NCBI RefSeq assembly: GCF_010093535.1
Contig: NW_022985169.1
Coordinates: 611,444 to 650,543 of the forward strand
Length of the DNA stretch: 39,100 bases
Direction: 5' to 3'
Origin: Lindgomyces ingoldianus
Taxonomy: Eukaryota; Ascomycota; Dothideomycetes; Pleosporales; Lindgomycetaceae
Made by a program: the position numbers and the translations under genes. Below are positions 11,789 to 21,600 of this stretch, piece after piece (within the stretch, counting starts at the first letter, position 1; each line of letters begins with the position of its first letter). A model generated the notes under the pieces. That model searched no databases, was not told where the DNA came from, and was given only the letters and a program-made list of their open reading frames with translations.

Positions 11789-12382
11789 TCACATATACTG
11801 CCACCCCTTCGCTCCTAGCACATTTCTTACATCGCCCAATTCCAATTGGAAAACCATTTGTCTATGACGCCAGTCCACCTCTGACACCCATCTAGAGAGT
11901 AGATTCATACAGAATCTTGGCTCCATCAGATCCATAAGCGTCTCAGCGTATTCCCAAGTTATCTGGAGTTGACCGTCATCCGATTTCCACTCTAGAAGTA
12001 GGAAAACATCCAGAAATTGTTTCCTTTTCCATAATAAGGCAAATATGTAGTAGGAAAATTCCACCTTGATATGGTTGTCGGCGCAAGCTGGCTCTTCCCC
12101 CGAGTACCAGGCCATGTCCAAGACACGAATGATATTTTCCAGTTTGATGGCGCCTCGATTCTGCAAGTTGTCCAAATTATAGTCCTCAGTAGCTTCATAG
12201 CTTTCAACGAGGGCTGCTGGGAGGAAACGCGTTCCCACCAGGGCATAGGTCGTATGGTCACACACGCTTGGCCGTGAGTATCGAACCAGAAAGGCAGGAC
12301 GCTTTCGTCTGCACCAACCCACAACCTCGAGTAGCACATTGTTCTCGTCAACGGGATCCATCAGGTGTAAACGGCGAAGCAT
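11789..12382 (-). CDS. Hypothetical protein, possible chromo-like segment
   Basis: This is an uninterrupted 197-codon ORF starting at the ATG at 12382; an in-frame TAA lies immediately upstream, which fixes the start unless an intron precedes it. There is no signal peptide or membrane segment. The protein is rich in W, L and R. Residues about 124-155 (FLLLEWKSDDGQLQITWEYAETL) follow the spacing of a chromodomain core, [YF]LVKW-x(n)-TWE-x-x-x-xL. The match is weak and only an inference. Neighbours give no functional clue: a normal-GC gap on one side and the SIM-like gene on the other. It could be a domesticated or decayed fragment of a chromodomain protein or of a Gypsy element, or an unrelated lineage-specific gene. 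Confidence 0.45.
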   Translation of the reverse strand: MLRRLHLMDPVDENNVLLEVVGWCRRKRPAFLVRYSRPSVCDHTTYALVGTRFLPAALVESYEATEDYNLDNLQNRGAIKLENIIRVLDMAWYSGEEPACADNHIKVEFSYYIFALLWKRKQFLDVFLLLEWKSDDGQLQITWEYAETLMDLMEPRFCMNLLSRWVSEVDWRHRQMVFQLELGDVRNVLGAKGWQYM

Positions 12383-13356
12383 TTATTGGGCACACCCCAA
12401 ATAGATTGCAGACAAGCGATCATATCCAACAAATGGTGCTTAGGGGAGGCAGGGAACGGGGAAGACAAATATGTTCTCCGCCGCATCGAGATGTCTGAAT
12501 ATAGAACGGCCCGCCAGGGCGTGAGACTGGCTCATTTATAGACCCTGTCAGATAGGTGTCGATATATATAGATGCGACTGATGCGATGCTTCCAAAACAG
12601 TGTCCCGGGGACAATTCAGGCTGGCCGTGCCTACATAAACCTCGTCTGCAGCCCAACGAGCAGGGTAAACTACTTCTTCACCGGCCAATCTTAAAGAATC
12701 GTACACGAGAGTAATATTAGCCTCTGAAATCATGTTTATCGGCTGTGGCTGTATCTTTCTGTGTGGTTGCGCTGTGGTATGGCGCAAAAGAAAGTCTGGG
12801 GACAACGATCCGGAGGGTAATGTGCAAGCACAGGAAATTTTAGAAGCAGTGGAAGAACATCTTGCTCTGGTAAAGGCTCGGATGGCACGGATGTACAAGC
12901 GACGCCGTCCTAGTGCCGTCGATCCACCACAGAATTCGTGCAACGCATCTACAACAGATTCGAAACAGGCATAAAGTACGCGGGGAAATCGTTTCACTTG
13001 AGTTATTCATCCTAGTAACTACAATAAATGTCTTAAACGTGACGAAACATTTGGTGCAATAGATATCTGGCATCGTGATTCCCTTAAAGCTTGCAAGAAA
13101 GTTTGAGTGCCTAATCTGAACCCTTTAAGATTAACGTTAGCAATCATTTCCCGTGCTAGCTTGGTAATTTATTAAAGCTAACGTTAGAAGATGGGAATAT
13201 AGGCGAAAGAAGCTGCGGTTACTAGGGTCTGACTAAGCTAAGTTACCTATTATTGGGCAGGTCCTGTTTCGTGACCTTTGGAATGGTTATTTTAGAGTAC
13301 CATTTATAACTTTAGTTCGTAGTGGTAAGTTAAATAAGCTAAGTCGAAAAAGCCCT
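12383..13356. other. Intergenic stretch with weak ORFs
   Basis: Several overlapping ORFs occur on both strands. The most gene-like is an 80-codon plus-strand ORF at 12732-12974. It starts with a hydrophobic, cysteine-containing segment (MFIGCGCIFLCGCAVVW), then RKRK, then a charged helix-like part. Its opposite-strand ORF (12548-12997) is equally open, so I call neither. The second copy of the dispersed repeat is at its end. Confidence 0.4.
13195..13315. repeat. Diverged dispersed repeat, copy B
   Basis: Counterpart of 10880-11010 in the same orientation. Just upstream, TAACGTTAGC (about 13132) and GCTAACGTTA (about 13178) form a 10-bp inverted repeat about 45 bp apart that may belong to the same element or be a hairpin. 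The repeat ends about 40 bp before the 3' end of the SIM-motif gene. Confidence 0.5.
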
Positions 13357-14486
13357 TTACCGGCAACGGCATGCCTGGCTTGGCACGTAATCGCAATCCG
13401 CACTCTCCCCATCGTCTATAGTAACTAAAATACGCAGATGTTTTTCCTCCGCTTCCTGTAGCCGCTTTAAAGCACTCCCTAATTTGCGCACGAGTGTGCC
13501 GTCTCTCTTCCCGGTGAGCTGTCTCACTGCCTTCCTTTTCACTCCACGCTTTTCCCAGAAATGGTAAAGATTACGGCCGCCGTGTTTATGATACTTCTTG
13601 TTCCATAGTTCATAGCTCCACGCACTGAACATTTTCTTGTGGAGTGGATACAACGTCTGGGCAAGCCGCCGGTTAGGCTTGGCGCGGACTCGTTCCCATT
13701 GCTCCCACATGTTCTCCCATGCCGCGGCAAGGCTCGCTGCGCTCTTTGCTTTATACTCTCTAGAAGCCCAATTTACCATCTCTGGGGACCGTAGTGTTGA
13801 CTGCTTTCGCTGCGCTCGACGTCGGGGGCTCTGACCGGGATTGTCATTGTCCAAGCCCATTTCGTCATCAGAACTGTCGATAAAAATGGGTTGACCGCCA
13901 TTGTCATCCACGATGATGGATTCAGCAGGTTCATCGGATTCATAGATCGAAATAGGCAGGTCTGGTTCATCTGTTAATGGTATTACTGCCAAAAGGAGGC
14001 AAGTGAGGTACCCGAGCTTTCTTGCGTCACTCTTTGCCCGCCACGGCTTGCTTCTCGAGAGCGTGACGCAGTGTATAGTATTGTGGAATCTGTTCCCGTA
14101 TCGGCACGGCATTCACTCGAATCCACGGAGGCAATACCATCATCAACATCGGCCATCAATTCCTCAGCCTCGCTTGGCGGGCTATCGACGCTGAGACCTA
14201 CATCAAGTGTCATGGCCTGGGTGACGGTTTCCTGAGCATTCCCTTCGCCCTCCGGCTCTTTCGCGGGTACGACTCGGCGAGGTGATTCTGGAAGCTGCAC
14301 AGGCTCCTCTGTTGTCTGCTGAATGCCCTCTCTCGATTCAGGCTCCTGTTCAGAGGCTGAGATTGTGGCGGCTTCTGCTGGACTTGATTCGGACACCGCA
14401 GGTGCTACGAGCAAATCCATAGCTTGATTGGATTCTATACGGCTTGCTTGCGGGCTCTGAGGCTGGAACCATGGCTTGATCGACAT
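13357..14486 (-). CDS. Acidic hypothetical protein with SUMO-interacting-like motifs
   Basis: The predicted CDS joins 14486-14012 and 13970-13357 through a 41-nt intron (G|GTACCT ... TTAACAG|AT). The two exons sum to 1089 nt, 362 residues plus stop, with no frame break. The N-terminal half is low-complexity Ser/Glu/Ala/Pro. Just after the intron come PISIYESDE, SIIVDD and PIFIDSSDDE, each a hydrophobic core followed by acidic/serine residues as in SUMO-interacting motifs. The C-terminal half is basic, with tryptophan-rich helices (AWENMWEQWERVRAK and AWSYELWNKKYHKHGG). No family is recognised; a nuclear, SUMO-linked role is inference. A second open frame continues upstream to an ATG at 14709 with similar Ser/Glu-rich composition, so the true N-terminus may lie there with a frameshift near 14450. 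Confidence 0.55.
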
Positions 14487-14702
14487 CTTCCGTTTGCGAA
14501 GCAGTGGATGCCGCAGTATGCTCCGGAAGACATAGCTTCATAGTCGGGCTAGCACTGTCATCGGCTTGTCTCACGTTGACAATCCCCAATGCGCACAAGG
14601 CATCTGCTGCTTGTGTCTCTGCGGTATTATCTTCAGAGGTTGTCTCCCCAAAGCTCGAATCAACATCTCCTTCGGCAGAAGAATACGGGGAGGAGTGTGC
14701 GC

Positions 14703-15444
14703 GGCACATTACAGCAATACGTTGTCGCGCATGCGGATTTTGTGTCGAGGATTCCGGACGGCGTGCCCAGTGAAGTTGCGGCGCCGTTGCTGTGCGCAGG
14801 ACTCAGTTTGGCAGGAGCAGTATCGAAGTGCGAGCCTGAGGTCAAGGAGGGGGAGTGGGTTGCCATTGTCGGGGCGGGAGGCGGGTTGGGACATATTGGG
14901 GTGCAGATTGCGGCCAAGACGAAGGGGTATCGGGTTATTGCTATTGATAGTGGGGTGGAGAAGGAGAGGCTGTGCAAGGAGATGGGAGCGGAGGTGTTTG
15001 TGGATTTTGCGAAGGAAGATGTGGTGAAGACGGTGCAGGGGATGACGGATGGAGAGGGTGCGCATGCGGTGATTTGCGTGGCGGGGACCGAGAAGGCGTA
15101 TGAGCAGGCGGTGAATTTGGTGAGGAATAATGGGGTCTTTGTCTGCGTGGGTTTGCCGCCGGATACGTATATGTTTCCTATGTCGCCCATTCAGATCGCG
15201 AATCGAGGTGAGTTTGTCCAACAGGGTGCTCGGGGGACAAGTGCGCTAATAGATGGATATAGGCCTGGTCATCAAAGGATCTTCGACGGGTACGAGTGAA
15301 CAAATGGATGAGCTCCTTCAGCATGCTCTGCAAGGGAAGATAACGCCTAAGATCGAAGTGTATGAATTCTCCGAATCTCCGAAGATCATCGAAGAGCTGC
15401 AGCGGTACGAAGTCAGCGGTAGGAAAGTAGTCAAAGCGCCATGA
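14703..15444 (+). pseudogene. Truncated zinc-type alcohol dehydrogenase
   Basis: Exons 14703-15207 and 15263-15444 join across a 55-nt intron (G|GTGAGT ... ATATAG|GC) to give the C-terminal 228 residues of a medium-chain alcohol dehydrogenase. The segment begins GTLQQYVVAHADFVSRIPDG and has the Rossmann-fold motif GAGGGLGHIGVQIA. It continues through RVIAIDSG, the MGAEVFVDF segment and the usual C-terminus ending GRKVVKAP. Family members are about 350 residues; the N-terminal third, which carries the catalytic and structural zinc ligands, is absent. Homology starts abruptly beside the 5' end of the minus-strand SIM-motif gene, and the only upstream ATG (14589) adds unrelated sequence. It looks like a rearrangement remnant. 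Expression is possible, but catalysis is not expected without the zinc-binding part. Confidence 0.85.
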
Positions 15445-15788
15445 GATCGCGAAACCAAATCGAAGTCTTCTCAATCGGTGCAGCGTTGTGCTTGAGAACA
15501 TGAACACCATACTGAGTTTGTTTCGGTTCGAGGCCAAGTTGCAATCTTCAGGAGGCAAAGGCCTGCCTCGCTGCCAGGCCCCGCTGAACAAAAGCGAGGC
15601 TGACTCTTATATTAACGCAAGGGCTGGAAAACAATGCAGAGATAGTCATATTGTTGGTCCAATGCTACTGTACAGAAGACTATCTAATCTCTCACACTAG
15701 CATACTACAAGCGGGTAACACATCAACGACGCTGTTCGATCAAGATTGAGAATGAAATCTCCCTCATGAATATCAAATCCAAAGCTGA
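15445..15788. other. Short intergenic gap
   Basis: The 344 bp between the dehydrogenase remnant and the 3' end of the first LysM gene (convergent) hold short ORFs only. I see nothing else in them. Confidence 0.5.
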
Positions 15789-17759
15789 TCATCCCACACA
15801 GTAAGCGTTTCCAAGAACCAAATTACTGCACTGCGAGTCGACGCCCCTATTCAATTGGCGGAATCGACTGACAATAATGCCATACTGCGTCGCAATCGAT
15901 TCGCAAGTATCACCTATCACACTGGTTAGCTTCTATCTCTCTTCATCGCCGCAAAAGGTATTCTTACCCTGCTTATACACATGCCACTTCGTACAAGTCG
16001 GGCTAGTACCCGACTGTGTTGGGCCCGGCGGACCCGCAGACGATACGGAAGACGGTTTCATCGTACTCGTTATCGGCATCGAGGAGATGGTAGTAGAGGG
16101 CTCGATCCACACTCTCACGCAATATGCCATGCCTGTACCCAGATTCCCGCACTGCGCATTGATGGTGGGGTTCCATTGCCGGAACAACGAGTCCGAGATC
16201 TTGTATTTTGCTTCGACGCCGTTGCAAGTATCGCCCGGACCAACGACGTGCCATTTGTTGCAGTTGTTGGGTGTACCCGTGCTGGTGGGCGCGGGAGGAG
16301 CGACCCAGCCGTCAGGGATGATGGTGGAAACGGTGGGGTAGCATGAGGACGCGATGTTGGTAGGACTGGGAAGAATGGCGGCAGTGGGGTCGGGGTTGCA
16401 GTAGGGGTCCCAGGACTCTAGGCATTCGTCGGAGAGGTCCCAGGAGTGGAGGTGGACTTCGTCGTCGGCTAGTCCCGCGTCCCAGGATGGATCGTCTTCT
16501 TTGAGGAAGGGGCAGTTGGAAATGCGGGCCGCGATCGCGGTGACGGACTCTGGGGGTTGTGCGGTTGCAGTGAGCGTTGGTATCGACACCCCGTCTGTCG
16601 GGAACAACCAAGACGTTGTAAAGTTCATAGAGCTAGACACCGAGTTTGGCACGCTGCCCCAGCTATAGGTCGATTCTGGTGCCTTGCTGGTCGTGGCCGG
16701 AGGTGTTGGTTCGCCTCCAATTGGCGTGAAGAGTGTCGTTGATCCCGGCGGGGAGATGCAAATATATTTGCCTGCCATGGATGCAAGGTTCAGACAATCG
16801 TGACCGATTGTTGGGTTCCAGCTGGTGAACATGAGCGAATCTACACCGCTGCCACTGGCTTTGATCAGAGAGCTGCAAGTATCGCCCACAACAACTTGGC
16901 GAAGCACACATTTCGCAACATTGTCGAGACACAGAACCTCTCCTCCCTTGAAAGTCTCATTCATCGACAAAGGAAGGTTGTTGTAAGTAAGAAGACGGTC
17001 GGTCGAGACGGAGAGACTTTTGGCAAGTGCGTTGGCGGTATCGCCGGCCTTTGCAGTGGCTTTGGTCGTGCATGTAGGTCTGTGGATGTCAGGGATGGAA
17101 AGACTGCGGAATATGAAGACTCACGTTGGGCCGGGTGTTCCCACTGGTGAAGTTGGCTTCACGGGGTACGAACTCGTGGGTATACCACAAGATTGCTTCA
17201 GTGAGTTAAAATCGTCTGGCGTCCATCCGTCATCGGCCTCTAGCGGCTCGCTGAATCCTAACTGTACAGTCTTCATGTAGCAGTCAGAACACAACTTCTC
17301 TGCTGTGATGTCGCTAAGCACGTCTTTGCAAAAGCCTCCATTCCGTATACGCTGGAGATGTTAGCAAGAATCGCGAATTTCCCCTGGATGAGACGTATCT
17401 TGGAGACATGTCAAGTTGTAGTTAAACACAAGCTCACCCGCGAGGTTCAACGGCGTGAGTATGGTCCACATAGTGTCGTTTACAGCAGTAACGTTTACAC
17501 TACCTGTTCCGCAAGTCGAAGAAGCTTTGGTGTACATGGCATTCAGCGCTGCCCCACAACTGGTAGTACATATCTCGCTCAATGAATCCGCTGGAATAAA
17601 TTCCACGGGATACTGTAGCATATCCGAGCATTGTGTGATGTTTTCCGCCAAAGCCGATCTGCAGGCGGCTCGGACAGACCCAGGAAGGTGCCCTGTGGAC
17701 GGAATAACACTCAAGGAAACCACGAAGCTGCAAAACGATAAAAGAGTGTAGAGAAGCAT
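15789..17759 (-). CDS. Secreted four-LysM chitin-binding protein
   Basis: Start ATG at 17759; signal peptide MLLYTLLSFCSFVVSLSV. Exon 1 is a cysteine-containing N-terminal domain running to about the FNYNLTCLQD segment. Exon 2 (to 17125) continues it with LCSDCYMK...SLKQSCG. The next intron is 17124-17080 (GTGAGT...CACAG). Exon 3 is 17079-15968, then an intron 15967-15914 (GTAAGA...GATAG), and the last exon is 15913-15789. Four LysM modules follow: (1) KATAKAGDTANALA, (2) RQVVVGDTCSSLI...WNPTIG, (3) HVVGPGDTCNGVE...WNPTI, (4) HVYKQGDTCESIA...NAYCVG, completed only by the last splice. Modules 2-4 carry the paired cysteines of fungal LysM proteins. A Pro/Ser/Thr linker separates 2 from 3. The intron between exons 1 and 2 (roughly 17437-17320) cannot be placed firmly. 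LysM proteins bind chitin oligomers; here it shares a divergent promoter with the chitinase. Confidence 0.88.
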
Positions 17760-18627
17760 GTTGATAGAGACAGAATGAAAGACTACTTGCGAATAGTCTC
17801 AAGAGCGAGCGAGCGACTGAGTTCAGTAGGGGGCAAAGCTCAGAGGAGCAGCGAAGCAGGTCGTTCCACTTTCTCGCACAGCATGATCCATTGTAATTGA
17901 CGTGCCCCTTCGACATTCTGCAGGGTCCCAAATTCGGCCGTACATGCTATCGATACAGGGTCGCGAAGGATGGTGATCGGGCCGCATCTCGCAGGGCTGC
18001 ACGCGGGGCGAACACCTGTTCGTCATAGCTTGGGCGGCACGGCGGCGGTACCTGCCACCAACGGGCGGGTTTTGGACTCTTGGCGTAAGATCTGGGCACT
18101 TTATTCCCCTGCTGCGTAAAGAAACGGTAATTTACTGGCCATAACGGCAGGGTTTCAGATCCTGATTCATTACCAAGTGCAAGAGCTTCATCTCACATCC
18201 AACTCCAACGCTCGGACGTCCACCTCTCATTCGTCTACCTGAGTCTATAGCAGGGCGTAAATTCAATATCCTCACTACGCCGCTCTCACCGGATACGAGG
18301 TCGGACTTCCCGTCCCTCTACGGGCGAAATGATAATGCAATCGGTTATGGCGGAGGCATCTGCAGGGGTCGATCGCCTGCAGTCGTCCCATGGTAAACGC
18401 TCTCTATATCCCATCATGATGCTCGAAGTGGCGAGGGGCAGTATCGTCCAGAGCAGGTCGCGCTCTGTCGTTTTACGTTGACTGACAGGTCCTTCCTTAC
18501 GCCTTCCGTCAGAAGTCTCTCTTTGACACACTCATTTCAGTCCTTTGCACTTGTTCGCTATTATTCCTGAGCATTGTTGTTGTCAACTATCAGTGGCTCG
18601 CGAATGTCACGATAGTTGTACGTCACA
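17760..18627. promoter_or_regulatory. Shared divergent promoter, LysM gene and chitinase
   Basis: These 868 bp separate the two outward-facing start codons (LysM ATG at 17759 minus, chitinase ATG at 18628 plus). No credible ORF occupies them and no transposon is visible. Such a compact divergent arrangement suggests co-regulation, but I can point to no specific transcription-factor site with confidence. Confidence 0.6.
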
Positions 18628-21600
18628 ATGGCTTCTACACTCTCGTTACGCTATCTATTAGCATTACTCTTGACCCTATCTGTCGTTTCTTTTGTTTCTT
18701 CTCAGCAAGGGGCTACCTGCGATGAAGAAAATCCGTGCAAGGTCGGATGCTGCTCCAAATCAGGCAGTTGTGGGTTTGGAGATGATTGGTGCGCGCCAAA
18801 CAACTGTATCGGCACTTGCAACGCCACCGCCGAATGTGGCCAGTGGGCAGACCCGAAAGGCAAGGAGTGCCCATTGAAGGTCTGCTGTAGTCGCTGGGGC
18901 TTCTGCGGGACAACTGACGAATTCTGTGCAACATCATCAAACAAGAACGAAAGCTGCCAGAGCAACTGTGAGACTCCAGAGCGCAAGAAATGTGCTTCGT
19001 CGTGGAGGAAAAGACGAATTGCCTACTACGAATCATGGGCCGACACCAGGGACTGCGACTCTTTTCGGCCAGAAGATATCCCTGTTCATGCGCTAACTCA
19101 CATCAACATCGCTTTTGGCGGCATCAGCAGCGACTTTAAAGTCACAATTGACAGCTCGGGGATCATTTCTCGGGTCGTTAAATTGAAGCGTCAGAACCCA
19201 GCGCTCCAAGTTATTCTCTCCATCGGCGGTTGGACATTCACGGATCCTGGTGAGTACCCATTCAGTCCATTTATGGTGTCTTGCTAATCAGGTTTGGGAC
19301 ATAGGCCCTACACGAGACGCCTGGACGAACATGGCTGCCAGTTCTTCGTCCCGAGAAACCTTTGCCAAGAGTGTGGTAGAAACTCTGGAGAAATACGCAT
19401 TAGACGGCATTGACCTGGATTGGGAGTATCGTTAGTTCTACCGCCTTAATTATTATACCGAGTAGCACTCATTCTTTTACAGCGGAAGCGGATGACCGTG
19501 GGGGCAATAAGGCGGACTACGACAATTATGTCTACCTTCTGCGCGCCATCAAATCCCAATTCGACGACCACAATCCTTCCTGGACACTCTCCGTCGCAAT
19601 ACCAGCTAGCTACTGGTATCTGCAGCACTTTGATGTGAACAGTATGCAGAGAGAAGTAGATTGGTTCAAGTAAGCACCTTCCGACTGTCTCGAGACATGG
19701 AATTGGACTAACCCCAGTAGTATGATGACATACGATCAGCGCGGAAAATGGGATCAGAACAATCCATGGACAGGGCCATATGTCTTCGGTCATACCAATG
19801 TTACTGAAATCGAAGTTGGTCTCGATCTACTCCGCCGCAATGATGTCGACTTGTCCAAGGTCAACTTGGGGACCGGTAAGCCAACCTGCTGCGATTTGAA
19901 GCTGTGGTTTCTGAATTAGTATAGGGTTTTACGGCCGCACCTTCACCCTGGCTGACCCTAAATGCAATGAGCCTGGGTGTGTCTTCGCGGATGCCGGCGA
20001 AGCGGGCGAGTGTTCCGGTGAACGGGGTATTCTTTCCTTCAAGGAGATCATGGCAAGATCCAACCGTCTGAACGAGAAAAAGATTGTGTACGAAAACTCC
20101 ACTGGAGTGACGTACATGGTGTACGATGATACGCAGTGGATCACATATGACGACGCCAAAAGTTTCGCCAAGAAGCGAGAGCTTCTTGACAGCGAGTGCT
20201 TGGGTGGTGTCATGATATGGGCCATTGATCAAGATACACCAGACTTCCAGGCACTCTCAGGGCTCCTTGGAGACGAGTTCGTGACTGGGGCTCTGATAGA
20301 GGGAGGAACACTTTCCGACGAAGAGAAGGATGCCCTTGCGAAAGAGTTGGGTGGACTTACTGGTGACGGCTGCTACGTCACGATGGGTTGCTCTGGCCCG
20401 GGCAGCAGCGGCAAGTTCAACACCTGCGCAAAAGGCGACATCCCCATCGAGCGTTTGCATGCTCCTGGCGGAGCGGCCGGAAATGTCTACTCAACCGGAA
20501 ATTTGGCGCAGGAGATTGAGACATGTGCGAAAGGGCAGTGGAAAACAGTGTGCTGTTCGCCTAAGAGCCCAGCGGTCAACTGCAAGTGGGTTGGAGCTCC
20601 CGAACGCAGTTCGTTCTACTGCGATGGGGGTTTCGAAGAGAAAACTTGCGGAGACGGCCGTTACGAATTGGTCACGGATCAGTACACTACCTACGAGGGT
20701 GGTGCGAAGTGTGCCAGCGGAGCGCGATCATTATGCTGCGACGCGGCCCCCGAGCTTCAGCAATGTCATTGGTCCGACTGCCAGTCTGAGTTGAAGTGTC
20801 CCTCAGGCGGTCCCCTCACCTACCGAGGGAACGAGGCCGGGGGCAAGCCATGTCCCAAAGGCCAGTATCAGTCTTACTGTTGTCCAATCGCGGGCATATA
20901 TCAAGACTGTCAATGGAAACCGAACGTACAGAAACCGGAGACGAAGAATGGCCAGACGACGTACTTTCAATCGACCATGCAGCAATGTATGGACACGAAG
21001 TGCGGCAAAGGCCAGGTTACCATCGCGAAAGCAACACTCCCAGAGAGGCCAGCTGGCCTACCGGCACCTTGTGGGTCGTACAATCCAGGAATAGACCATC
21101 TCTTTTGCTGCGATCCTCTGCGAAACGTCTCACTTCCATTTGACCTCAAAAAGATCTTTCCGAACCCTCATGGGTTCGACGTCGTATACGAATACAAGGA
21201 CAACGTAAGATGATCAGGAAGCCCATGTTCCTGTATTTTGCAACTGACTTTTCGGTAGTATGGCAACAATGACCACGACCCGCACGGTCCGGACGAAACC
21301 GACGTCGGCGACGATCCCTATGGTTTCGTTCTTCTCGACGGGGACGAGGGTGCCTTGCAGGGCAACTTTCCCCGAGACTACGTTTTTGTCCATGAAGAAG
21401 ACGGAACTGGAAATCCGATCAAGAGGCGTGAGACCCTCACCCGGGACAATCCAGATCTCATGGATTGGACTTTCGAACACGAAGAAGGCACTCATCTTGT
21501 CTATTGCCGATCAGGCCGCGAAGAGCACTGTGAAAAGATCTTCATGGACAACGCGCACGATACCATCATCGCTCTGCCCCGACACATTGGGTAAGTGCTG

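Noticed and set aside
12548..12997. 149-codon minus-strand ORF as an upstream exon of the gene at 11789-12382
   Set aside because: A stop directly precedes the ATG at 12382 and no acceptor site joins the frames.
14566..15221. Long opposite-strand and alternate-frame ORFs over the dehydrogenase (for example 14660-15190 minus)
   Set aside because: Low-complexity products mirroring the real coding frame, whose Rossmann motif is unmistakable.
17320..17440. Firm boundaries for the first intron of the first LysM gene
   Set aside because: The good donor (GTGAGC at 17437) would remove the conserved FNYNLTCLQD segment, and the other donor/acceptor pairs give awkward phases; left open.
18616..18627. 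Earlier TTG start for the chitinase
   Set aside because: TTG is not a usual fungal start; the ATG at 18628 opens directly into a clear signal peptide.
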